Positions 35,217 through 44,715 of a DNA stretch of 64,000 nucleotides are shown here, piece after piece. A model generated the notes under the pieces. It had not been told where the DNA came from, ran no database searches, and saw nothing but the letters and a program-made list of their open reading frames with translations. Source of the stretch: Gracilibacillus alcaliphilus. Lineage in GTDB: Bacteria > Bacillota > Bacilli > Bacillales > Amphibacillaceae. The stretch covers positions 1 to 64,000 of the forward strand of contig NZ_JAFBFA010000011.1 of assembly GCF_016909015.1 (NCBI RefSeq), given 5' to 3'. Each line of letters starts with the position of its first letter. Within the stretch, counting starts at the first letter, position 1. Position numbers and translations under genes: made by a program.

Positions 35217-36338
35217 GTGAAAAAGAGAAATTGGTTTTTATTAGTTGTTGCTGCAAGTATTTTGCTTTTGTTGGCAGCTTGTGGCCAAGATGAGGGAACG
35301 GAGGGTTCCGCAGATAATACGGAAGCATCTTCAGGCGAGACAAACTTAGAAGGTGTACCTGAGGCATTCCAGGCGGATGATCCACTAAAGATTATGATTA
35401 TCCGTAAAATTGGCGGGGATGATCATACACAACAATTCTTAGCAGGTGCTCAGCAAGAAGCTCAAGCACTTGGTATGGAAGTAGATACGTATACGGCAAA
35501 TGGTGACACTGCTAATTTCCATGATACGTTATCGATGGCAATCAACCAAGGGTATGATGGATTAGTGATCTCGCATGGTGATGATGACCGAACTGTAGAA
35601 TTAATTGAACAAGCAAGAAACAACGATATAGAAGTAGTTGCTTTTGATACGAATGAAGGTGCCTTGGAAGTGGATGGTGTAACACTTACATCGCAAAATG
35701 ATGAGGAGTTGGCCAAGTTAGCCTTAGAGAAATTGGTAGAGGAGCACCCGGAAAGCAATATTGGCTATCTTTGGGTAGATGGATTCCCACCAATGGTGAA
35801 GCGTAATGCAGTCTATGAAGAGGTATTGGCTGATAATCCAGGTATCGAGGAAGTGAAGCGTTTTGGTGATGCACAAGATCCGCAAACGAAATCACAAGAG
35901 GCAGTAGGAGCTTGGTTAACAGAGTTGCCTGAAGGTGAATTAGACGCTATTTTTGCAACATGGGATGCGTTTGCTGTTGGTGCCGCTCGTGCTTTGAAAG
36001 AAGCTGGCAGAGAAGATATTGATATTTATGGTATTGATGTGTCTAATGCCGATCTTCAGTTAATGCAAGAAGAAGGCAGTCCATGGAAATACACGGCAGC
36101 CGTTGATCCAAAAGTAATTGGTTCGGTGAATGTCCGATTACTTGCGAAGAAATTTGCTGGTGAAGAAACACCAGAAACAGCTACATTGGATGCCTTTATG
36201 ATTTCTCAAGAAGAGCTTAATGCATCTGAGGCAGACGTGAATATGGAAACATTAGCAGACGTAGTAGATGGCTGGGGTGAATCAGACCAATTCCTAGAAG
36301 ATTGGATGACAACCTTAAAAGACAGTAATTCTAACTAA
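35217..36338 (+). CDS. ribose-type sugar-binding lipoprotein
   Basis: 373 residues from GTG 35217. Signal peptide with lipobox L-L-A-A-C, acidic Ser-rich linker, then a type I periplasmic-binding fold (RbsB-like): D-G-L-V-I-S-H-G-D, V-V-A-F-D-T-N-E, Y-G-I-D-V-S-N-A-D. Followed by RbsA- and RbsC-like genes. Because mtnK and mtnA follow, the ligand is inferred to be 5-methylthioribose or 5-deoxyribose rather than ribose. Confidence 0.88.
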   Translation: MKKRNWFLLVVAASILLLLAACGQDEGTEGSADNTEASSGETNLEGVPEAFQADDPLKIMIIRKIGGDDHTQQFLAGAQQEAQALGMEVDTYTANGDTANFHDTLSMAINQGYDGLVISHGDDDRTVELIEQARNNDIEVVAFDTNEGALEVDGVTLTSQNDEELAKLALEKLVEEHPESNIGYLWVDGFPPMVKRNAVYEEVLADNPGIEEVKRFGDAQDPQTKSQEAVGAWLTELPEGELDAIFATWDAFAVGAARALKEAGREDIDIYGIDVSNADLQLMQEEGSPWKYTAAVDPKVIGSVNVRLLAKKFAGEETPETATLDAFMISQEELNASEADVNMETLADVVDGWGESDQFLEDWMTTLKDSNSN

Positions 36339-36444
36339 AAAATAGGGATGGGAGGGTAGTCATGGAGACTAGCTTCCTGTCCTGCTAATTTCTTTAAACA
36401 TCTTACAGGCGGCAGCGGTATGAAAAAAGATAGAGAGGTATGTG

Positions 36445-37962
36445 ATGACATTGGCAGAAACAGCACTTCAAATGCATAATATAACGATTGATTTCCCTGG
36501 AGTACGGGCATTGGATAATGCTCAATTTGCTATGGACACTGGAAGGGTGCATGCCTTAATCGGTGCAAATGGAGCAGGGAAATCTACATTGATGAAGGTT
36601 CTGTCTGGTGCGTATTCACATTATACGGGAGAGATTCTTCTGGATGGACAGCCTGTAGATATTCGTTCACCACAAAAGTCAAAGGGATTGGGCATTCAAA
36701 TTGTCTATCAAGAGGTGGATACAGCATTAATCCCCTATTTAACGGTTGGTGAGAATATTATGCTGAATCATATGGTGAATGAAATGGGCAGGAAGCAGTT
36801 AATTCGTTATTCTGCTATTCATCAACAGGCGAAGAAACTTTTAGACAGGCTGAATATTCAAGTTTCATCTCGCAGTTTAGTCAGTTCCTTAACATTGGCA
36901 GAAAAACAAATGGTGTTAATTGCAAGAGCTATCTCAACCGATTGCCGTTTTTTGATTCTTGATGAACCGACTGCACCACTCAGTATGACGGAAACAGAAA
37001 GATTGTTCGACATTGTTCGTCAATTGCGAGATAATAATGTAGGGGTTATTTTTATTTCACACCGCCTTCAGGAATTATTTGAAATTTGTGATGATATTAC
37101 CGTTATGCGTAATGGCCGGTTTATTAGCCAGAATAATATTTCGGAAGTTACTATCAATGATATTGTAGAAAAAATGCTCGGAAAACAATTAGACGAACAG
37201 TTCCCTGTCATTGATAGAGAAATCCACCAAACCATTTTTGAAGTGGAACATTTGTGTGATGATGAAAAGGTAGAAGACGTCACTTTTCATGTTCACGCAG
37301 GTGAAGTTATTGGTTTGGCAGGCCTAGTAGGAGCTGGAAAGACAGAGATTTGTAAGGCACTTTTTGGACAGGCAAACCATGTGCGAGGAAAAGTAAAGCT
37401 GCACGGAAAGCCCTTGAACATACGTACACCGCATCAAGCAGTGAAATCAGGGTTGGCCTTAGTTCCGGAAGAGCGCCGGAAAGAGGGCATTCTCGTTGAC
37501 GAGAATGTTAGAACAAATTTAACGGCGGCGAATCTAGGTTCTTTTGTGCGGGTCTTATCCTTTTTAGATTTTAAGAAGGAGAAAGAAGCCTCGCATAAGG
37601 TGGTAAAAGACTTAGATGTGAAAACACCATCCATCGAAACAAAGCTTGCATATCTTTCAGGTGGTAATCAACAAAAAATAGCGATTGGGAAATGGCTGAT
37701 TGCTGATGCAGATGTCTACATCTTTGATGAACCTACAAAAGGAGTAGATGTCGGATCGAAAAAAGATATTTTTACACTTATATTAGAATTGGCCAAAAGG
37801 GGGAAGGCGATAATCTATGCCTCCAGTGAATTAGCAGAGATTATCGGAATCACAGATCGCACCTACTTAATATATGACGGAAAGGTTGTCAAAGAAGTGG
37901 AAACGAGAAAAACGACAGAGGAAGAACTATTATTCTATTCGACAGGGGGAAGGGATTCATGA
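36445..37962 (+). CDS. ribose-type ABC transporter ATPase (two ABC domains)
   Basis: 505 residues from ATG 36445 (preceding GTG overlaps poorly). First nucleotide-binding domain: Walker A G-A-N-G-A-G-K-S-T, Walker B L-I-L-D-E-P-T, with a non-canonical signature S-S-L-T-L-A-E-K-Q. Second domain: degenerate G-L-V-G-A-G-K-T-E and a good L-S-G-G-N-Q-Q-K signature. This asymmetry is normal for RbsA/MglA proteins. Overlaps the permease by 4 bases. Confidence 0.92.
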   Translation: MTLAETALQMHNITIDFPGVRALDNAQFAMDTGRVHALIGANGAGKSTLMKVLSGAYSHYTGEILLDGQPVDIRSPQKSKGLGIQIVYQEVDTALIPYLTVGENIMLNHMVNEMGRKQLIRYSAIHQQAKKLLDRLNIQVSSRSLVSSLTLAEKQMVLIARAISTDCRFLILDEPTAPLSMTETERLFDIVRQLRDNNVGVIFISHRLQELFEICDDITVMRNGRFISQNNISEVTINDIVEKMLGKQLDEQFPVIDREIHQTIFEVEHLCDDEKVEDVTFHVHAGEVIGLAGLVGAGKTEICKALFGQANHVRGKVKLHGKPLNIRTPHQAVKSGLALVPEERRKEGILVDENVRTNLTAANLGSFVRVLSFLDFKKEKEASHKVVKDLDVKTPSIETKLAYLSGGNQQKIAIGKWLIADADVYIFDEPTKGVDVGSKKDIFTLILELAKRGKAIIYASSELAEIIGITDRTYLIYDGKVVKEVETRKTTEEELLFYSTGGRDS

Positions 37963-38972
37963 GTGCCAATTTAGACAGCTCAAACCAGCCATCTTCTCCA
38001 AAAGGGTCGAAGGTAAGCTTTGATTTTTTCCAATTCCTATATAAATATGGAACAATTCTGACGATCATTGTTTTGATTATTGTATTTTCGATTGCGAATC
38101 CATCCTTTTTACAATGGAGTAATGTGGAGAATATTTTGCGCTCAATATCGATTGTAACTATTATTGCCGTTGGTTTAACGATCTCCTTATCGGTTAATGG
38201 TTTTGACCTGTCGATAGGATCAGTAGCTTCCCTAGCCAATGCTGTGGTTATTTCGATGTTTGTTTGGTATTCGCAAAATACGTTTGTTGCTATTATTTCA
38301 GCACTCTTGGCAGCTGCCTTAGTCGGTTTGTTGAACTCTTTTCTGATTGTGAAAATGAAGATTCCCGACATGCTGCTGACTCTGGCCATGATGTTTGTCA
38401 TCCAGGGAGTGGCATTGACATATACACGAAGTGCAACCATTTCTCCGAATATGATCATGCCTGACGGGAGTTACTCAGAAGGAACCATTTCTAAGGTTTT
38501 TTCTCTGTTAGGACAGGCACCTTATATCATCATTATTATGTTTGTAGTCGTGATAATCGCACATATTTTCCTCACCTATACTAAACATGGCCGCTATATG
38601 TACGTGATTGGCGGGAATGAGGAAGCAGCTAGATTATCTGGTATTCCTGTTAATAAATATAAGGTGCTTGCTTATGTCTTATCTGCCTTATTAGCGGCTT
38701 TGGGTGGTATTATCCTTGCTTCTCGGGTTATGCAGGCAGAGATCAATGCAGGTAGTGATTACCTTATGGATGCCGTGGCGGCAGCTTTTATCGGTCTGTC
38801 AGTGATGGGGGCTGGTAAGCCAAATGCGTTTGGAACATTTGTAGGGGCAGTGTTAATTGGTATTTTAGCTAATGGCTTGGTGATGATGTCTGTGCCGTAT
38901 TATGCCATGGATATCGTCAAAGGCGGCGTCTTTGCATTAGCATTAGCTATTACCTACTACAAAATGAAATAG
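37959..38972 (+). CDS. ribose-type ABC transporter permease
   Basis: 337 residues, 8-10 membrane helices, RbsC/BPD_transp_2 family: G-L-T-I-S-L-S-V-N-G-F-D-L-S-I-G-S, G-R-Y-M-Y-V-I-G-G-N-E-E-A-A-R-L-S-G-I and D-A-V-A-A-A-F-I-G-L-S. Polar N-terminal extension of about 25 residues. Forms the channel of the importer. Confidence 0.92.
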   Translation: MSANLDSSNQPSSPKGSKVSFDFFQFLYKYGTILTIIVLIIVFSIANPSFLQWSNVENILRSISIVTIIAVGLTISLSVNGFDLSIGSVASLANAVVISMFVWYSQNTFVAIISALLAAALVGLLNSFLIVKMKIPDMLLTLAMMFVIQGVALTYTRSATISPNMIMPDGSYSEGTISKVFSLLGQAPYIIIIMFVVVIIAHIFLTYTKHGRYMYVIGGNEEAARLSGIPVNKYKVLAYVLSALLAALGGIILASRVMQAEINAGSDYLMDAVAAAFIGLSVMGAGKPNAFGTFVGAVLIGILANGLVMMSVPYYAMDIVKGGVFALALAITYYKMK

Positions 38973-39051
38973 TACCAATCATATAGCAGTTTAACGCATA
39001 GATAAAAGCCCAAATATATTTTTACACAAGTCGAAATAGGAGGTAAGTAAA

Positions 39052-40269
39052 ATGACAGATTTTTCAACCGAATATTTTACCATGAATGAAGAGCAAGCAA
39101 AGGAATATGCAATAAAGAGACTCAATTATTTTCAGCCGGATGCCGAATTATCATGTAAAGAAATAGGGGATGGCAACCTTAACTATGTCTTCCGGATTGT
39201 AGATCATAAACATAAGGATTCTATTATTTTAAAACAGGCAGGACCGGTGGCAAGAATCTCTGATGAATTTAAGGTTTCGCCAGATCGCAATCGGATTGAA
39301 AGTGATATTTTAAAAATTCAATATCAGTATGTACCAGAACATACGCCAAAGACTTATCAATATGATCCAATTATGAACTGCTTTGCCATGGAAGACCTCT
39401 CTGATCATGAAATTATGAGGAATGCCTTAGTTAAGCATCAAGTATTTCCGGACTTTGCCGATCATATTACAACCTTTATGGCCAATACTTTATTGTTAAC
39501 TTCTGATGTAGTGATGAATCATAAGGAAAAGAAGGAATTGGTGAAAACTTTTATTAATCCGGAATTGTGTGAAATTAGTGAGGATCTAGTTTATACAGAA
39601 CCATTCTACGATTGTGAACGCAATGAAGTATTTCCTGCTACTAGACCGTTTATTGAGAAAGAAATCTGGCAGGATGAGCAGCTCCAATTGGAAACTGCCA
39701 AATTAAAGTTTGATTTTATGACAAAGGCACAATCACTGATCCATGGGGACTTACATACAGGGTCGATCTTTATTAAAGAAGACAGTACCAAAGTCATTGA
39801 TCCTGAGTTTGCCTTTTATGGCCCGGCTGGCTATGATATCGGCAATCTGATTGCCAACTTAATCTTTGCTTATGCCAATGGGAAAGCAGAGATTGAGGAT
39901 GAAAAAGAGCGCCATGTATTTACAAATTATCTACTGACAACTATCAAGGACGTGATTGATTTATTTAAAGAAAAATTCAATCGCATCTGGAGTCAGTCTG
40001 AAATAGAACAGGTTGCTACCTATAAAGGTTTTCAAGCAGCTTATTTAGACAGTATTTTAGCAGACACGGCAGCTGTTGCAGGTTTGGAGTTATGCCGCCG
40101 AATTATCGGGCTGGCTCAAGTCATTGATATTACATCCATTGAGGATGAAGCAGCCCGGCAGCAAGCAGAAGAGAGGTGTCTCCGAGCTGCTAAACAATTT
40201 ATTTTACAACGAGAAACTTTCAAGGATGGCGAAGATTTTGTCGCATTAGTGAAATCGTCATTTCAATAA
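39052..40269 (+). CDS. mtnK: 5-methylthioribose kinase MtnK
   Basis: 405 residues, usual length. Aminoglycoside-phosphotransferase-like kinase with I-G-D-G-N-L-N-Y-V-F-R at the nucleotide loop, H-G-D-L-H-T-G-S as the Brenner catalytic motif and I-D-P-E-F-A-F-Y-G-P as the metal loop. It phosphorylates 5-methylthioribose at C1; related enzymes also take 5-deoxyribose. No helix-and-linker extension at either end, so probably cytosolic. AGGAGG precedes the ATG. Confidence 0.93.
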   Translation: MTDFSTEYFTMNEEQAKEYAIKRLNYFQPDAELSCKEIGDGNLNYVFRIVDHKHKDSIILKQAGPVARISDEFKVSPDRNRIESDILKIQYQYVPEHTPKTYQYDPIMNCFAMEDLSDHEIMRNALVKHQVFPDFADHITTFMANTLLLTSDVVMNHKEKKELVKTFINPELCEISEDLVYTEPFYDCERNEVFPATRPFIEKEIWQDEQLQLETAKLKFDFMTKAQSLIHGDLHTGSIFIKEDSTKVIDPEFAFYGPAGYDIGNLIANLIFAYANGKAEIEDEKERHVFTNYLLTTIKDVIDLFKEKFNRIWSQSEIEQVATYKGFQAAYLDSILADTAAVAGLELCRRIIGLAQVIDITSIEDEAARQQAEERCLRAAKQFILQRETFKDGEDFVALVKSSFQ

Positions 40270-40283
40270 AGGAGCTGAGCCAA

Positions 40284-41348
40284 ATGACAGAACATGTGAC
40301 GATAATTGAATCCGTGAAGCTGGATGATGCCAACGATGCGATTACTTTACTAGATCAAACCCAATTGCCAAATAAGAAAGAATATTTACAGCTGCAAACA
40401 GTTGACGATGTTTGGGATGCTATTTATGAGTTGAAAGTACGAGGAGCACCTGCGATTGGAATTGCAGCTGCTTATGGCATATATATTGTAACGAAGAAAA
40501 GTCAAGCAGCAGATTATGATGCTTTTTATCAAGAATTCCAGCAAGCAAAGGAAAAACTGGCCTCTTCACGTCCGACGGCAGTTAATCTGTTCTGGGCGCT
40601 TGACCGAATGGAGAAGAAGCTGGAAGAAGTAAAAGGGATGTCTATTGATCAAATCAAGCAGGCATTAAAAGAAGAAGCCGATTTGATTAAGAAAGAAGAT
40701 CAAGAGGTATGTGAAGCAATAGGCCGCCATGCCTTGACTTTATTGGAACCTGAGGCTGGCATCCTAACCCACTGTAATGCTGGAACAATTGCTACGGCGA
40801 AATACGGGACTGCATTAGCACCTTTGTATTTAGGCCAAGAACAAGGCTATAATTTCAAAGTATATGCGGATGAGACAAGACCTTTATTGCAAGGGGCGCG
40901 ATTAACCGCTTGGGAATTAGACCAGGCAGGTATTGATGTGACCTTGATTTGCGATAATATGGCGTCGATTGTCATGAGTCAGGGAAAAGTCCAAGCCGTC
41001 TTGGTTGGTTGTGACCGAGTCGCTGCCAATGGTGACGCCGCTAATAAGATTGGGACGTCAGGTGTTGCCATTTTGGCGAAGCATTATGGTATACCTTTCT
41101 ATGTCTGTGCACCAATGTCGACCATTGATTTGCAAACAAAGACGGGAGCCGATATTGAAATCGAACTCCGTCCGGAAGAGGAAATCAAGACGAAATGGTA
41201 CAGCGAACCAATGGCACCAGAAGGGGTAAAAACATACAACCCTGCCTTTGATGTGACAGATCATTCGCTTATTACAGCTATTATTACAGAACGAGGCATT
41301 GTCAAGCCGTCATACGAAGAGAATTTGGCTCAACTATTTGAAGATTAA
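40284..41348 (+). CDS. mtnA: methylthioribose-1-phosphate isomerase MtnA
   Basis: 354 residues. Catalytic Cys164 in T-H-C-N-A-G-T-I-A-T and Asp244 in G-C-D-R-V-A-A-N-G-D, with K-V-R-G-A-P-A-I-G-I at the phosphate site. Converts the aldose 1-phosphate to methylthioribulose-1-phosphate (or the 5-deoxy analogue). None of mtnB, mtnW/X or mtnD follow, so the classical dioxygenase salvage route is not encoded here; an aldolase follows instead. Confidence 0.94.
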   Translation: MTEHVTIIESVKLDDANDAITLLDQTQLPNKKEYLQLQTVDDVWDAIYELKVRGAPAIGIAAAYGIYIVTKKSQAADYDAFYQEFQQAKEKLASSRPTAVNLFWALDRMEKKLEEVKGMSIDQIKQALKEEADLIKKEDQEVCEAIGRHALTLLEPEAGILTHCNAGTIATAKYGTALAPLYLGQEQGYNFKVYADETRPLLQGARLTAWELDQAGIDVTLICDNMASIVMSQGKVQAVLVGCDRVAANGDAANKIGTSGVAILAKHYGIPFYVCAPMSTIDLQTKTGADIEIELRPEEEIKTKWYSEPMAPEGVKTYNPAFDVTDHSLITAIITERGIVKPSYEENLAQLFED

Positions 41349-41374
41349 CATCGACGAGAAGGAGGGACAACGTT

Positions 41375-42172
41375 TTGTATCAAAAAAAGTACTATAGTGA
41401 TTTTGAGGCAAAGAAATTAATTTGTGAAATAGGTAAACGTGTCTACCAAAAAAACTTTGTTGCAGCCAATGATGGAAATATTTCCGTCCGTGTTGGGTCG
41501 AATACGATTTGGACTACACCGACAGGAGTCAGTAAAGGATTTATGACACCAGATATGATGGTGAAGATGGACTTAGACGGTAAGGTTATTGCGGGTAAAA
41601 ACAAACCTTCTTCAGAAGTTAAAATGCATCTGCGTGTTTACCGAGAAAGTCCGGAAACAAATGCAGTTGTACATGCCCACCCTCCGATTGCTACATCTTA
41701 TGCAATTGCTGGAATTAACCTGGAGAAACCAGTTTCGCCAGAGGCGGTAGTCCTGCTGGGAAGAGTACCTGTGGCTCCATATGCCACACCAAGTACAGAA
41801 GAGGTGCCAGATTCTATTACACCATTTATCAAAGATCACCATGCTGTTTTATTAGCTAATCATGGGGCGTTAACATGGGGCCGCGATTTAATAGAAGCCT
41901 ATTATCGTATGGAATCGTTAGAACATTATGCATTGATGCTCACGTATTCTACCAATATATTAAACAAGGCTAATGAGTTAAACTGTAATCAAATTTCAGA
42001 TTTAGTAGATATGCGGAACAAGATGGGAATTAAGACCGGCGGAGTACCGCCATGTGATATTTCCAATCAGCCGGCACCAGCGACAGCATCAAAGGAAGCT
42101 ATTATTCAAGAAATTGTCGAGAAGGTAACGAAACGAGTACTGGACCATTTACAGCAAGGGGGAAGAGTCTAG
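41375..42172 (+). CDS. class II aldolase for a ribulose-1-phosphate, with C-terminal encapsulation-like helix
   Basis: 265 residues from TTG 41375, 8 bases after GAAGGAGGG. Fuculose-phosphate aldolase family: Glu82 (S-S-E-V-K-M-H), zinc ligands His100, His102 (V-V-H-A-H-P-P) and His163 (L-A-N-H-G-A). After a Pro/Ala linker (about 231-238) a helix K-E-A-I-I-Q-E-I-V-E-K-V-T-K-R-V (about 240-261) follows; this is the layout of microcompartment encapsulation peptides. Predicted products are DHAP and (methylthio)acetaldehyde or acetaldehyde. It is the switch point from sugar phosphates to aldehyde chemistry. Confidence 0.9.
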   Translation: MYQKKYYSDFEAKKLICEIGKRVYQKNFVAANDGNISVRVGSNTIWTTPTGVSKGFMTPDMMVKMDLDGKVIAGKNKPSSEVKMHLRVYRESPETNAVVHAHPPIATSYAIAGINLEKPVSPEAVVLLGRVPVAPYATPSTEEVPDSITPFIKDHHAVLLANHGALTWGRDLIEAYYRMESLEHYALMLTYSTNILNKANELNCNQISDLVDMRNKMGIKTGGVPPCDISNQPAPATASKEAIIQEIVEKVTKRVLDHLQQGGRV

Positions 42173-43705
42173 ATGGAACTAAATGAACAGGATATTCAGC
42201 GGATTGTGGATGCAGTAGTGAAAAATGTCGAATCAGCAGTCAACAGTAAGCCGTTACCATCACAGCCTGCACCAATGAAGCTAAAGCAGTTCTCCATGGC
42301 ATCTGAGCCAGCTGCTAGTAACTTTACTAGTCCTTCCTATACCCACCTTCCTGCCGGTGTATTCGAGCGAGTAAATGAGGCAGTGGAAGCGGCGGGGCAA
42401 GCACAAAAACAGTGGGTGAAGGATTATAAAATAGAAGACCGTAACCGTGTGATCGAGGCCATACGAGAAGCTGTTACAGCTAAGGCAGCTTATTTTGCAG
42501 AAGCAACTTTAAAGGAAACGAAGATCGGCAATCGTGCAGATAAAGAGCAAAAGCTTATATTAGCAGCAGAAAAAACACCTGGTACAGAGATTTTGACAAC
42601 GGAGACTTTCAGTGGAGATAATGGTCTAACCTTTGTCGAACAGACGCCTTATGGTGTAATTGGTGCAGTAACGCCGGTAACTAATCCATTAGATACAATC
42701 GTCAATAATGGAATCTCCATGTTAGCAGCAGGAAACGCCGTTGTGTTTAATGTTCACCCTTCTGCTAAGAACATATCACAGGAAATGATTGCCTTATTGA
42801 ATGACACAGTTGTTCAAGCTGGAGGTCCAGCTCACTTGCTGACGATGGTCAAAGAACCAACCATTGAAACTGTACAAGAAATTGCCAATCACCAACAGGT
42901 TCGTTTATTAGTCGGTACAGGCGGTCCGGGCATGGTGAAAAATTTATTAAAGTCAGGCAAAAAGGCAGTAGGTGCCGGTGCTGGAAATCCGCCGGTAATA
43001 GTAGATGAAACGGCTGACCTTAAGCAAGCAGCTAAATCTATTATTGAAGGAGCTTCATTTGACAATAATATTCTCTGTATTGGTGAAAAAGAAGTATTTG
43101 TGGTAGAAAGCGTCGCCGATGATCTTTTGTTTGAGTTGATGGCAGAAGGTGCACATATGTTGTCACCGCAGCAATTGGATGACGTGATGAAATTCACTTT
43201 GAAGGAGAATACGCAGGGTATTCCAGGAGGTTGTTCTTACTTGTCAAGAAGCTACCTTGTTTCTAAGGAATGGGTTGGGAAAGATGCCTCCGCAATCTTA
43301 GCTAACATAGGTATTCGTAATGTGCAGACACCGCTACTTTTGTGTGAGACAGATGCCGATCATCCATTTGTTCAATTGGAACAATTGATGCCTATCCTGC
43401 CGGTTGTTCGTGTGCAATCCATTGACGAGGCAATCGAGAAGGCAGTTCAAGCAGAACATAACAATCGCCATACAGCTGTGATTCACTCCAATCACATTGG
43501 AAATGTAACGGCATTTGCCCAAGCAGTCGGTACAACTATTTTTGTGAACAATGCTTCTTCGCTAGCTGGTGTTGGTTTTCATGGAGAAGGATTTGCGACA
43601 ATGACCATTGCAGGGCCGACAGGAGAAGGTATTACATCGGCCAGAACATATACAAGGCAGCGTCGAACAGTTATCGCTAATGGCGGTTTGAATATTAGAG
43701 GGTAG
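42173..43705 (+). CDS. CoA-acylating aldehyde dehydrogenase with N-terminal encapsulation peptide (PduP/EutE-like)
   Basis: 510 residues. N-terminal amphipathic helix (about 4-22, D-I-Q-R-I-V-D-A-V-V-K-N-V) and a Pro/Ser linker precede the catalytic domain, as in PduP. Catalytic Cys302 lies in N-N-I-L-C-I-G-E-K-E-V; G-T-G-G-P-G-M-V is part of the cofactor fold. Turns the aldehyde from the aldolase plus CoA and NAD+ into acyl-CoA and NADH inside the shell. The stop is followed directly by the first shell gene. Confidence 0.93.
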   Translation: MELNEQDIQRIVDAVVKNVESAVNSKPLPSQPAPMKLKQFSMASEPAASNFTSPSYTHLPAGVFERVNEAVEAAGQAQKQWVKDYKIEDRNRVIEAIREAVTAKAAYFAEATLKETKIGNRADKEQKLILAAEKTPGTEILTTETFSGDNGLTFVEQTPYGVIGAVTPVTNPLDTIVNNGISMLAAGNAVVFNVHPSAKNISQEMIALLNDTVVQAGGPAHLLTMVKEPTIETVQEIANHQQVRLLVGTGGPGMVKNLLKSGKKAVGAGAGNPPVIVDETADLKQAAKSIIEGASFDNNILCIGEKEVFVVESVADDLLFELMAEGAHMLSPQQLDDVMKFTLKENTQGIPGGCSYLSRSYLVSKEWVGKDASAILANIGIRNVQTPLLLCETDADHPFVQLEQLMPILPVVRVQSIDEAIEKAVQAEHNNRHTAVIHSNHIGNVTAFAQAVGTTIFVNNASSLAGVGFHGEGFATMTIAGPTGEGITSARTYTRQRRTVIANGGLNIRG

Positions 43706-43714
43706 GTGAACGCC

Positions 43715-44038
43715 ATGACACAAGCAGTTGGACTTCTGGAAGTACTGGGCTATAGTGTAGCATTAAGTGCCATGGATCAGGCTTGTAAGGCGGCCAATGT
43801 GGAAATAGCCGCTATGGATTGCAGCAATCCGGCAACTGGAGATAAGGCCTCTATTCCGGTGGTTGTACAAGTGAAATTTACAGGCAGTGTCTCTGATGTA
43901 CAAGTAGCTTTAGAGACTGCAAGAGAGCATGCACAGCAGTTTATTGATGATCATGAGATTATCACACGCTTAATCAGTCAGCAGGCACCAGGTTTGGAAA
44001 AATTGTTAATGGTAGGTAAGGTCAAAAGGCCAAAATAA
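43715..44038 (+). CDS. BMC-H shell protein with an enlarged pore loop
   Basis: 107 residues from ATG 43715 (AGGTGA 5 bases before; a GTG at 43706 is the other option). One BMC domain: G-L-L-E-V-L-G-Y-S-V-A-L-S-A-M-D. The loop that lines the hexamer pore is D-C-S-N-P-A-T-G-D-K-A, longer than the K-I-G-S-G of PduA. C-terminal basic tail K-V-K-R-P-K. It may form a specialised pore or bind cargo or metal through the cysteine. Confidence 0.85.
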   Translation: MTQAVGLLEVLGYSVALSAMDQACKAANVEIAAMDCSNPATGDKASIPVVVQVKFTGSVSDVQVALETAREHAQQFIDDHEIITRLISQQAPGLEKLLMVGKVKRPK

Positions 44039-44056
44039 CGGCAAGGGGAATAGGCA

Positions 44057-44344
44057 ATGAAACAGTCATTAGGGATGGTCGAGGTTGTAGGAATAACAAC
44101 AGCAACAGCTGCAATTGATGCGATGTGCAAGAATGCATTTGTAAAAGTAGCTGCCATCGAACAATCCGGTGCTGGCTGGTTGACGATTATCATAGAAGGC
44201 GATTTGGCTTCTGTTCAAGCGGCATTGGAAGTCGGGGCGGATGCAGCTTCTTATCATGGACAAGTAATTGCTGTGAAGAGTATCCCGCGACCAGATCCAG
44301 GTTTATATGATACACTAGTAAAAGGGGCAGGTGAGAATTCATGA
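44057..44344 (+). CDS. BMC-H shell protein
   Basis: 95 residues, single BMC domain: S-L-G-M-V-E-V-V-G, I-I-I-E-G-D-L-A-S-V-Q-A-A, S-I-P-R-P-D-P-G. Pore loop Q-S-G-A-G, so it lacks the Lys of PduA-type pores and has Gln instead. Its stop overlaps the next start (ATGA). Confidence 0.9.
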   Translation: MKQSLGMVEVVGITTATAAIDAMCKNAFVKVAAIEQSGAGWLTIIIEGDLASVQAALEVGADAASYHGQVIAVKSIPRPDPGLYDTLVKGAGENS

Positions 44345-44715
44345 AGCATTACGAAGCAATTGGTGTGATAGAAACACAGTATTTTGCAGTGGCAATGGAA
44401 ATGCTGGACCAAGCAGTGAAAACATCAGATGTTGAATTCTTATCCAGCCAGAATAGTTTAGGCGGAAAACTTGTTTCTATTATAGTAGGCGGTTCAATTG
44501 CTGATGTGCAATTGGCAGTGGAGCAAGCCAAACAAGTCAATAACCACAAACAAGGACAACCTTTAAAGAATGCCGTGGTTATTACCAACCCACATCCGGA
44601 AATTTTGAAGTATGTGGTGCCTGAACCAAAGCCAAAACCAAGGAAACGCGTCAATAAGAAAACAACTAATACAAGAAATAACATAGAAAACAAGGAGGAA
44701 ACAAAAGATGAGTGA
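44341..44715 (+). CDS. BMC-H shell protein with long basic C-terminal tail
   Basis: 124 residues. BMC domain about 1-90 (A-I-G-V-I-E-T-Q-Y-F-A-V-A-M-E-M-L-D), pore loop N-S-L-G-G. The last 30 residues are Lys, Arg, Asn and Glu rich (K-P-K-P-R-K-R-V-N-K-K), like the extended tails of PduK/EutK but without a recognisable fold. The tail could bind nucleic acid or cargo. Overlaps the next gene by 8 bases. Confidence 0.85.
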   Translation: MKHYEAIGVIETQYFAVAMEMLDQAVKTSDVEFLSSQNSLGGKLVSIIVGGSIADVQLAVEQAKQVNNHKQGQPLKNAVVITNPHPEILKYVVPEPKPKPRKRVNKKTTNTRNNIENKEETKDE

